From Azadirachta indica (Eukaryota > Streptophyta > Magnoliopsida > Sapindales > Meliaceae), in assembly GCA_022749755.1 (NCBI GenBank), contig CM040445.1, positions 1,695,182 through 1,759,181 on the forward strand: a DNA stretch of 64,000 nucleotides, read 5' to 3'. Below the pieces are notes generated by a model. That model was not told where the DNA came from, did not search any database, and worked only from the letters and a program-made list of their open reading frames with translations. Below, piece after piece: positions 39,345 through 49,573 of this stretch. Made by a program: the position numbers and the translations under genes. Positions within the stretch are counted from its first letter, which is position 1. Each line of letters starts with the position of its first letter.

Positions 39345-40156
39345 ATATAACTTTTACTATGTGAAAATTAAGGTTAAGTGTTTTAATTTGGATTTTATTT
39401 GAAATTATAATGATGAAATGTTTATTAAGTTTTTGAAATTGTTTAACAGTTCACAATATCCAATACTATTAGGAATTTATTCATCAAAAACGATTAAGTG
39501 GGATTGGGTCCTTATTTATTGTTTTCCATGCCTATAGCAATTTTTCCCTCCAATAATTTAATTTAAAACATAAAATAAAAAAGCATGGCAAGAAAAGGCA
39601 GTTTGTTTTGGTGATGAGGCACCATTTGATTACAGATACCTACAAAACTTCTATTGTACTGGGAGTGGACATACTTACGAATGTAAAAGATCAATTTTTT
39701 TAAAAGGAAATTACAAATTATATGTATATCTGATAAATATTACTTTTGACTATAAAAGATCAAATTAAAAAAAAAAAAAATACATTAAAAGCATATGCAT
39801 GACCTATGAACCATTATCAAATTAAATAATTTGACAATTTTATATATGAAAAAATTTAATAAGAACTCGAGAAAGTGGTTGCATGTAATCTACCAAAACT
39901 ATGTCATTTTGGCCAACTTAAGTTTAAATTCTTTTTGTCAATTACCATTGTGGTTGATATCCTTATGCCTCTAAAAAATTATGGACGTAGATTTTGCCCA
40001 GAATAAATATAAACTTTCAAGTAGTGCCGACTAAATTCAATCCAAACACTCCATAAATTTCTAAGTTTGGGATATTTTGGTTAATTATATAAAGAAAAGA
40101 GAATTCATGTGCCTCGTGAGGAGGAGAGCAGAAACTAGAAAGGGACAACATAAATA
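39345..40156. other. AT-rich spacer between two transposons
   Basis: Gene-free AT-rich DNA with an A-rich run at about 39766-39783. Nothing further can be supported. Confidence 0.5.
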
Positions 40157-41351
40157 GGAAAAATGGCATATACCTCCATGATATGATCTAATAAGCAGAT
40201 ACTCCTGATTTTTATAAAAATACAAATACTTTCTTGATGTTTGGATAAATAGGCAGATACTCTCTTAACTTTTATTATCGTCAGTTGACCAATTAATTTA
40301 ATACCATTTATATCCCTAATTTTTATATAATAATAATATGATATATATTTTATTTACTTATAACACTATAGTCCTTATTTTAATATTTTTCACAATATAA
40401 TTTTTTAAAATTTAACAATTTAATCCTATATTTCATATTTTTTTTCACAATATACTCCATATTAAATACATTTTTAATTCGTTACTTCAATAAAAAATTT
40501 TAAAAAAAAATATTATTAAAAAATTTTAAATAATAATTTAAATTAAACTCATGTTAAAATATTTATAACCTTTTTTTTGTAATAAATTTGAAATTTATTT
40601 GTTAAAAAAATTTTTGAAACATATTTTAACTCTTTATTACATGTAAAAATAAAATGTTAAAAAATATTACAAATAAAAATAATCACAAATTTTTTTCTTT
40701 TCTATTTTTTAATTAAATTATATTGGTTAATAAGAATACAAAATATATTTAATTATTAATTTTATTAACAAATTATACTAAATTTTTTCTTTTTTTCACC
40801 ATTTTATTTATATTTTCATAATTTTTCTCAAGAAAATATAATAAATTTAATATAATTTTTTAAATAAAAATATTAATATAAGAATAAAACATTAAAATGT
40901 GTTTCAAAATTTCTTTAACAATTAAATATCAAATTTATTAGAAAAAAGTTATAAATATTTTAACATGAGTTTAATTTAACTGATTATTTAAATTTTTTTA
41001 ATAATATTTTTTTTAAAATTTTTTATTCAAATAACAAATTAAAAATGTATTTAGTTTTGAATATATTGTGAAAAAAAAATTAAATATAAGACTAAATTAT
41101 TATATTTAAAAAAAATTATATTGTGAAAAATATTAAAATAAAAACTAAAGTGTTACAAGTAAATAAAATACATATCATATTGTTATTTTATAAAAAAATT
41201 AGAGATATCAATGATAATAAACTAATTGGTCAACTAACGGTAATAAAAGTTAAGGATATCTACTTATTTATTTAAACATTAAGAATATTTATTTTTTTTT
41301 CAAATATAAGGGATATCTGCTTATTATCAAGAGGATATATGTCATTTTTTC
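40157..41351. mobile_element. Long near-palindromic Mutator-like element
   Basis: The 1,195-base element is one large inverted repeat. The left arm (from GGAAAAATGGCATATACC at 40157) matches the reverse complement of the right arm (ending GGATATATGTCATTTTTTC at 41351) over almost the whole length, with the centre near 40754. Matched landmarks include GTTGACCAATTAATTTAAT against ATAAACTAATTGGTCAAC and CACAATATAATTTTT against its complement. The flanks are ACATAAATA (40148-40156) and ATATAAATA (41352-41360), a 9-base target duplication with one mismatch. A 9-base duplication with very long TIRs is typical of Mutator-like MITEs. No transposase is encoded. Confidence 0.85.
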
Positions 41352-41360
41352 ATATAAATA

Positions 41361-42543
41361 TTAATTATGCTGACACATGCATCCACGAGGGTAGAAAAAC
41401 AACAGCTGTCTATCAAATGAAGATGTTTCAACTCTCCAACACCTCACCAATTCTCGGGTTAGTTCATCTAAATTTGTTAATTTCAGAATCGATTCAGTTC
41501 TTGATCTGTATGGTGTTATGCTGTTATGTTTACAAAGAAGGTAAACAAAAATAGTTTTATGTTTTGTGATCTGCGGTTGACTGTTTTATTGGTTCACTTT
41601 AACGGGTTTGTGTTGTTTTAGTTAGCACAGTGATTACTTGTTAGCTACGTATTTTGTACGAATGGAACAGTTGGGTAATAAAGTTTGTATCTGTGTGTTT
41701 GAGAACTCTTCTCAAAAGTTACTGCAAACCTACAGCACCGTCAAATTTCTCATAAATCTTGCGGGATTGTACTGATAAACAAGATGAGCTGACTTTTATT
41801 CTTATGATCTACATTTTTTATTTTTATGTATGTAGTTTAAGCTCAATGCTTGCCTTTAAGAAATGAGCTTTCGCAATTGAGATGATAGGATGCCCTGTTG
41901 GGTGTGCTTGAGTTTTTGACTTTTGGAGTTCGGTTTCTTCTATGTGGTTGTTGAAAGTGATTCTGATGGTACGTTTGGCATTTGTTCACATGGATTTACT
42001 ACTATACATCTAAGATTTTAAGTTTTCTGTTCGTGTTCCAAATTGTGTTATATGTTTCAAGTTTTATAGTAAAACTTGAAGTCAGAGTTTCAACTCTTGT
42101 TAAAATTTTAGTCAGCCCTTAAACTTTTCTGTTAAGAGTTTTCAAGTTTTGTGTAAGAGGTTTCAAATTTTGTGTTTTTTAATTAAAGTAGTTGTATTGT
42201 TATGCGGAATTAGATCTGCTCACGTCATGTTTCATAATGTGACTCTTCTTTTCTAGGTGAGAGGGAAAGAAATTGAACTGGATTAGTAAAATCTACAGCC
42301 AGAATTTTTTCTCAAGCGTTTACTTCAGTAATATTTGACAAGTCAGAGTTCACCTTTATATGATGTTCAAATAATGATAACTATAAGGCACTGGGGCAGG
42401 ACAAGATATGATCTTGTGCAATTTATGAGAATAAATCTTAAGTGCATGTATTTTCCCTTTGAATGTGACAGTGCGCATATAAAGATTAGGATAAGCTGCA
42501 TAGGTATATGCTCGACTCAAATTTACAATCTTGTATAGAAATC
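41361..42543. other. Upstream region of the first CBL gene
   Basis: This 1.2-kb stretch between the palindromic element and the first CBL start presumably holds the promoter and 5' leader. Base composition becomes less AT-rich after 41360, as in transcribed DNA. An in-frame upstream ATG exists at 42508, and a TAG|GTATAT string at 42504 could be a leader donor. No separate gene recognised. Confidence 0.45.
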
Positions 42544-44807
42544 ATGGAAGCTCTTGGGGCCTGCTTTTGCCTGAAGAAATCAAGACAAAAGCCTGGGTGT
42601 GAGGATCCTATCATTCTTGCTTCCGAGACACCTTGTAAGTAAAAATTGATGAGTTGTTGCATTTGATCAATATGGATCTACATCTTAAATACGTCCTTTT
42701 GAAAGTTTCCAAATTCACTTTTTGCATCCATGTAGGAAATGCGGATGGGTTTCAATACTAGAATTCTTCAACAATGACTATCTTTATGTTTCATGTATCT
42801 AACTTGGAAGTAAATCTGATTTTTGGCAGTTACTGTGAATGAAGTGGAGGCTCTGTATGATCTGTTCAAAAAACTAAGCAGTTCCATAGTTGACGACGGT
42901 CTTATTCACAAGGTATCGCCATTTGAGGTTGAATCTCTGACTTTGATCTTTAAAATGGGCTAATTGGATCATTTGGCCAGCATTCTGAAAGCATTCGGCT
43001 TGAGATTGCTATAAGAGTTTGAGGTCTTCAGTAGATGTTAGATAATTGATAATGTATGAAAGCACTAATTTCTTTGACATTTTTTGTACAGGAAGAATTC
43101 CAGCTTGCACTTTTTAGGAACAGCCGTCAGCAGAATCTTTTTGCAGACAGGGTATGTCTTATTGCATTATTTGTTCATAATATTGAATTACTTTTTGCAT
43201 ATCATATTTTCTTTACCCAAACCATTTGACCTCATTGAAGGCCAGCAGCAGAATTAAATTTGTATGCCATCATATCATTTTCAGTTATCAGATCACCAAA
43301 CATTTTTTTTTTGACAATGATGCACTTTCTCATTACGTTATCCAAAGTTAGGACCATACTCTTCATTTTCTCAAAAACTAAGCCTTTCATGTTACTTTCC
43401 TAGATTCAAGGGACATCCTTGCATGTTCCTGTCACATTCTCACCACTTTAACATCCATTATGACTCAAACTGTCTGGTTTTTAATATTGTTCGACCTGCT
43501 TTCAAGTTATTGCATCTTAATCATGCCATTTTTATTGCAGATATTTGAACTGTTTGATGTTAAGCATGATGGTGTAATTGAATTTGGAGAATTTGTTCGG
43601 TCACTAAGCATCTTCCACCCAAGTGCTCCACAAGCAAACAAAGTTGCATGTAAGATATCCTATATCGTGACAGAAAAACACATCTTTTGTCCTTGCTTTA
43701 CATTTGACATTCATACATGATATGACTTTATGTGCTTGGATTATTTCCTAGATAGATCCCTGCTTTGTCAAATATGTTTATGATCTTACAATGGAATAAA
43801 TGTCTTCCAGTTGCATTTAGATTGTATGATCTTCGGCAGACTGGCTACATTGAACATGATGAGGTGAATACTCAGCGACTTTGCTCTTTTCTGCATTTTT
43901 TTTAATTGATTTTCAGATAAGGCCCTGAATAGAAAGACTGAACATTGCAGCTTGAACTGTTTATATCTTCCACATACATATATCTCTAATGGTTGACGCC
44001 ACCACTGATATGGTACAAGAGAAAATTTTTAACTTACAACAATTTTCATAAACTTCCAATGTAATTTCATGCATGAAATGCAATGAAGCAACTGTTACGT
44101 TGACTATTATTGTTTTCCATTAGACTTGTTCATGCACTCTACATAGTGATTGTTAAATTACTCCATCATGAGTTGGGTTTTGTCAGATTTGGTATATTAT
44201 CTCTTCTTCCTAGTGGTAGTACAAAATTCTTGTACCCTGTTTTGATTAGTCCTGAACTCGTATCACTAATGCTTATGTCTTCATTTTAATGAACTGATAT
44301 CTGCAAATCTGATTCTAAATATCTATGCTGTTAATATTATTACTCTGAAAGCTGAAGGAAATGGTACTGGCTCTTCTGAGTGAATCAGATCTGACACTTT
44401 CAAACGATGTTGTTGAATCAATTATAGATAAGGTTCTGTACAGTATACATACAGCTAATAATTTGATGTAGTTACCACTTTCTTCTTTCTAGTTACTCAT
44501 TTGTATTCTTGTTTATACAGACAATGAGGATGCAGATTTAAATGGGGACGGAAAGATTGACTTGGAAGACTGGAAAGAATTTGTAGCAAAAAATCCAGCC
44601 ATCTTAAAGAACATGACTCTTCCGTATTTAAAGTAGGTCCTTGAAACTCTATTATTTATCTGCTAAATTTTGTTCATCTGTTTGACTATCCAGTGGTGAC
44701 TTTCTTGGTGTTACCAATTTCTTGATTATTGAATTTGACTTCTATTTTCCAGGGAAATAACTCTAGCATTTCCCAGCTTCGTGCTGCACAGTGAAGTTCG
44801 AGATTAA
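42544..44807 (+). CDS. CBL4: Calcineurin B-like Ca2+ sensor (CBL4/SOS3-type), copy 1, atypical
   Basis: Eight exons: 42544-42634, 42830-42912, 43092-43151, 43541-43649, 43811-43863, 44352-44442, 44521-44632, 44753-44807; 217 aa in this model. Four EF-hand regions are present ([61 protein letters not shown]) plus the C-terminal FPSF motif that CIPK kinases phosphorylate. CBLs bind Ca2+ and recruit CIPKs in salt and K+ signalling. Two oddities stand out. The start reads MEALGACFC, so no Gly2 for myristoylation. The usual exon 6 donor at 44433 would give a frameshift and stop, so I use a donor 10 bases downstream at 44443, which reads K-VLYN-NEDAD; using the acceptor at 44492 instead also restores the frame. 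The second copy follows 1.3 kb downstream. Decay or a new isoform are both possible. Confidence 0.8.
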
Positions 44808-45976
44808 AAATAATTGTCAATAAGATTAGTTTCGAGTTCATTCCTTCTTAGATGCTGGAAACATTGAGAAAACTCCCTGTCAACAATAGAAAACATTTCA
44901 TGGTTACACTTAATGAAGTATCGAGAGGATCAAAAAGAAAAATAGATTCCTCCCTTGAGTGTAGTGCAATGAGATTAACCCATTAACAACACATTTTACA
45001 GATTCATTTTATGGAACTTGTCCATTTGCTCTGTAGATTTCTTTCCTAGTACTTATCCTCTTCTATCAACTGAAGCTTACAAAGAACAATTTTTCAGCTG
45101 CTACTCAAGTTAGTTTGGCTTTCCATTTGTGTCAATAATTTTACATCTTTCTTTTATTCTTTGTACTTTTATTCTCTTTTTCCTCTTTTTCCCCAAGATG
45201 GTTTTAGGATCACGAAATAGAGAAACAGACCAAACATCGCAACAAAAATAGGCATAATCCTCGGCATTATTCGTGAAAATAATTCTTGATTTATGAGAAT
45301 ATAAGCACTCCTAATGATACAGCTTTATAGTTGTCGAAAAAGGAAAAACTTTTGTTAAAGATAGGAATATATTCTGCTTGACCGGCTGTTGGCATAGAAA
45401 GATTCTATTCCCAGCAGCTTTTCTGGTAGAAATGAAAACAAATTGAAACTTGATGAAAATGTACGGAGAACAAAAATCTCCATAGCTATATGCTTGTGTT
45501 GTCAAATTCTTTCCGTTTCTTTTGTGGTAAATGATTTTGAGTGGAGAGAACCGGAAAATGATCAATCCTACTGGCCATTAAGTTGGATTTCATTGCTGTA
45601 AAAGGCCAGTAATCAGAACCCGTTTACCCCTTTGAAGGATTAGCACAATCTAATCGAATCACTGAAATAATTCTTGTAAAAACGTACGTGCAACTTGTTA
45701 AAGATGTTATCGGCAATGGTGAACAGCAGCTGAAACGTTGAGTTACACTAATTTCACCTTTTCTTCGCGGTCTGAGAAAGCGTAAAGAGCCGAGTACACA
45801 AAACGCTCACAAAGATATAGTAATTGTGCTTGTGATTCATACTTGAAACGTTCAGGTGATTTGAGACTAAAAAAACTTAGTAGCATCCTCACATGGAAAG
45901 TTCAGTACCTGGAACATGATGCTTGCAAATTCTTGTAGAAAATTGACTCTAGAAAAGCTAAAGCTTGCACTACTAC

Positions 45977-45982
45977 CACGTG
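45977..45982 (+). promoter_or_regulatory. G-box (CACGTG) upstream of CBL copy 2
   Basis: The CACGTG core (context ACCACGTGAAA) sits 17 bases before the TATA box of the second CBL gene. bZIP and bHLH factors, including ABA-response factors, bind this motif; whether it is used here is inference. Confidence 0.45.
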
Positions 45983-45999
45983 AAAAGCTCTTTGCATTC

Positions 46000-46007
46000 T
46001 ATATATA
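46000..46007 (+). promoter_or_regulatory. TATA box of CBL copy 2
   Basis: TATATATA in the context TTCTATATATAGAACA, about 128-135 bases upstream of the MGC start codon. Confidence 0.6.
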
Positions 46008-46134
46008 GAACACGATTCTTGCACATTTGTTTGGCAGATATTCTGCTGGAGCAAGATTCTTGCAAACCCTTCTATTTAAACAAGTATGTAGTTTTCTGAT
46101 TGCTGTCCTTTTAGCTCAGAGAATGCCTTCCTTC

Positions 46135-47478
46135 ATGGGCTGTGTTTGCCTGAAGCAGCGAATCAAACGTGGAAACTCAGCTGCTCTTGCTGCTCAGACC
46201 TACTGTAAGCTTCACTTCGTTTACATTCACTCACTTTCAGGTTAAAGATTTTTCTCGGGTTCAGTTTTCTTTTCTCTTGGCTTATGTTCTGCAGTCAATG
46301 AAACTGAAGTTGAAGCTTTGTATGAGTTGTTCAAGAAATTAAGCCGTTCCTTAGTTGATGATGGGATTATAAGCAAAGTAAGTTCCACTTGTTATGCACA
46401 TGTACAAATACAAATTCATGATAGAAAACCAATACCTCTTATGAATGCAATAACTTTTGATTTCAAAGTAAGCGAAATGTGTTCATTCTAAATTTAGTTT
46501 AAGTATGCAGGAAGAGTTTCAGCTTGGCTTATTCAGGAACAGCAAGAAACAAAGTCTCTTTGCAGACAGGGTACCACTTCGAATTTTAAAGAAACTCATA
46601 CTTAAATGTTTTATAACTTTTTACAAAGCAATTTCTACAGTCATTCTAATGCTTTGTTTCTATTATTCTCCACCTCAAGGTTTTTCAACTATTTGACTTG
46701 AAACAAGATGGGGTGATAGAATTTGATGAGTTTGTTCGATCTCTGAGTATCTTCCATCCTGACGCATCCCTGGAGGAAAAAGTTAGTTGTATGCAATTCT
46801 TCTCTTCTCATCAATGTGTATGTGTGCACACAGTGCACACTCTTCTGAACAATATACTAAGACTTGGCGCCTGATATGGCAGTCGCTTTTCACTTATACG
46901 ATTTACGGGAAACAGGCTTCATCAGAAGAGGGGAGGTAAAGGGAGGTATTTTAAGTATATACACTCGAATTCTAAATATTGATTGACTAAGTAATTTTTG
47001 AACTTCATCTGGTAAAAGGTTAAGGAAATAATTTTAGCACTGCTAAAGGAGTCAGACTTGATTTTACCTGATGACATTATTGAGGCTATTATTGACAAGG
47101 TATGACTTGATAATATATGTGCAGATTTATATGAAGATGTTATGATTAAGAATATTTTTGCCTTGTATTTGTGCAGACATTTGAGGACGTAGATTCAAAA
47201 AGAGATGGAAAAATTGATCTGGAAGAGTGGAAGGAGTTTGTGTCTCGCAATCCATCCTTGCTGAAGAACATGACAATACCATATTTGAAGTAATTCCCGT
47301 GTGTTTTATATGATATGATTTATTTTCACTTCAATCCATATATTATCCAATTCTATAGCCGTTTCAAAGCCAGATTAACCATGGATATAATTTCATTTGT
47401 TGCAGGGACATCGTAACTGCATTCCCTAGTTTTGTTCTGAGATCAGACATTGAAGATGAGATCAACAGCCTCCTGTGA
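46135..47478 (+). CDS. CBL4: Calcineurin B-like Ca2+ sensor (CBL4/SOS3-type), copy 2
   Basis: Eight exons: 46135-46204, 46295-46377, 46511-46570, 46680-46788, 46883-46935, 47019-47099, 47177-47289, 47406-47478; 213 aa. The chosen start gives MGCVCLKQ, a myristoylation Gly with two palmitoylatable Cys, as in membrane-targeted CBL4. An earlier in-frame ATG at 46123 would add MPSF in front and destroy the signal. EF-hand regions are [40 protein letters not shown] and [12 protein letters not shown], and a C-terminal FPSF motif follows. Exon boundaries match copy 1 one for one; here the exon 6 junction is the canonical ATTGACAAG|gtatga with ACATTTGAG following. This protein should sense Ca2+ and recruit a CIPK to the plasma membrane. 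CBL5 or CBL8 are alternative names. Confidence 0.92.
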
Positions 47479-47691
47479 AAAGAATAACCTTGAATTACCA
47501 AGAAGAATAACACATGTAGTTCCATTTGCCCCAATATATCAATTAACAATTTGCTAACGTTATATGCGACAGCAATATCGAACTTCACAATCTTCTTCCC
47601 CTAGAAAAGAACTTCTGTTATTCTCTTCAACGACATATGCAAAGTAATTGGTAGAATAGAAAATTCCAGGACCAAATCTTGATAAAATCGT

Positions 47692-49573
47692 TCAAAAATT
47701 TGGAGCAACCATGTCTACCAAGTTCATTGGATAGCACATTTTGGTATGCAAGCCATTCCACACATTGTCTGCAAGAATGGCATTCACTGCATCAGTTGGA
47801 TGGAACTGATCCCACCAGATATGATTCGAAGCATTGCTGCAAGCCATTTCTGGAGATAGGCACAATATCCACCCCTTAAACTTCCCTAACCCGCAACAAG
47901 CTTCAGTAGTAGTATTGAAACCTGAATAGAAAAGGCATACAGTATGAGAGATTTGCACTGACGAAAATTCTTTGATTTGCAGAAGAAGTTGAAATGATCT
48001 TACTCTTACCATATCGCTCATGCTTCTTGATTATATCCATGGAGCCTTGATACATATCACAGAAGATGATATTGGCATCAGGAAGCTCCTGCCGAAGCTC
48101 GTCAATCATGTATCTCATAACAAAATTGAACTCCATGATCATGTCATTTATATCCTCAACACACTCTCCATTTTCACTGTTATACTTCCACAAATAGTGA
48201 GGTGCACAACCTATAGGTGCTAACCCCATGAGCACAACTTTCCTGACATTCATGTTGTACAAGTTCTGTTCTATCAAAATTTACAAGTTAGAAAGTTCAA
48301 ATAACACACAACACACTATAAATTATCAGAAACAGTGGACGCAGATAATTACCTTAAGTTCTTGCCTCACTGTTAATGCCAAGAACTGGTTGAAACTCCA
48401 AGGTAGGTAATGGTTTTGCACATCAGATATATTAGGCAGATAGTAATGTATATAGTCATTTATCCCAATTGAAAGGTAAAACACAGAGTTGGAGATCAGA
48501 TTTGCTGCGGAATCTTCTCCCATGTTCAGAATAAACTGCTGATACGTATCTGTGAACTGCTGAATTTGCTGTGTCAAGGAAATGCGTTGACCCTGAAACA
48601 TATTACATCAAGGAAGAATTCTGCTTAGAAAATCTGTTTTCTCTTGCTGTGGAGGATTATCAAGAAATGAAGTGGAAAGCATACCAGTTGCGAGCCGCTT
48701 GAGAATATAATTCCAGCACCAGCAGATGCGTAATTCACTCCTTGAATCATATCTTCGACGCTTCCAGTTTGTCCAAGATAACTAGGTACAAAGGGAAGCC
48801 CCATACGCAATGCTAATCAAAGTACTCAAACAGACAAACCTAGTCAGAAAAATCTTAAATTGAAATCAATTTTATTTATAAAGCCCAAGTAAGATCAGAG
48901 ATGCACATGCAACAGCTTCAGAAAATCAAGAATTTCCGTCCAAGAAAATGTGACCGAAATTTGAGTGAACTTAATTAGTAAAAACATTTCCGTACTTTCT
49001 CAGCAGCCAAATATATTGAAACCATGAGGAAAAAAAAAAATTAAACAACAATCCAGATGACCAACAACTTGTAGGATTCAAAAGATTCATCTTTCTACTT
49101 CGTTGAAACCAAAAATTCAACATCAAGAAAACAAACACACAGAGAAAACATAGCAAGAAGGAAAAGAAATAAACCAATGAAACATAGATTTTACCAAGAT
49201 AGTCGACTGGGATTCTTCCATTACAGAATCTTCCGGTAGGCTGGTGAGTATCAAAGTCTCTGCCATATGGAAGATGATCAGCCCGAGCAAACGTGCCAAG
49301 GAAATTGTTAGTACCACTGTCAACAGAGGAGTCGCCTATTACAAAGAAGGCGGGAACCAGAGGATCAGAAACCGGGGCTTTCGATGATATTGCTGGTGTT
49401 GAAGATGGAGATTGGGAGAATGAATGAGAAGAAGGTGATATTGATGATAAATCGTCAATGGTGATGAAGTCTGGTGAGAAGTTGAAGAAATCTTGAGGAA
49501 AGTGAAGAGCTCTTGAGGTGTTAACGATGACGGATATCATGCAAAGAAGAAGAAGAAAAACAAGATTTGCCAT
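47692..49573 (-). CDS. GDSL-type esterase/lipase (SGNH hydrolase)
   Basis: Five exons (49195-49573, 48685-48812, 48353-48592, 48010-48265, 47692-47921) encode 410 aa. A signal peptide ([17 protein letters not shown]) suggests secretion. A Ser-rich stretch (43-70) precedes the catalytic block [12 protein letters not shown] (nucleophile Ser82). Block II Gly is in [10 protein letters not shown], block III in SIGINDY (Asn), and block [10 protein letters not shown] supplies Asp372 and His375. The family hydrolyses esters of lipids, cutin or xylan. It resembles the Arabidopsis At4g10950 product. The gene is convergent with CBL copy 2; only 213 bases separate their stop codons, so 3' UTRs may overlap. 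Confidence 0.93.

Larger units (their letters stand above)
44808..46134. other. Spacer between the tandem CBL genes
   Basis: Contains the 3' UTR of copy 1 and the promoter of copy 2, including a G-box and a TATA box (listed separately). The minus-strand frame at 45311-45565 has no recognisable features. Confidence 0.5.

Noticed and set aside
42335..42538. Small open frame just before CBL copy 1 as an extra N-terminal exon
   Set aside because: It is in a different frame from the CBL start and has no CBL-like or signal sequence.
42544..44807. CBL copy 1 as a plain pseudogene
   Set aside because: All other exons, all four EF-hand regions and the C-terminal FPSF motif are intact, and two nearby splice options rescue the only frame break; decay is possible but not shown.
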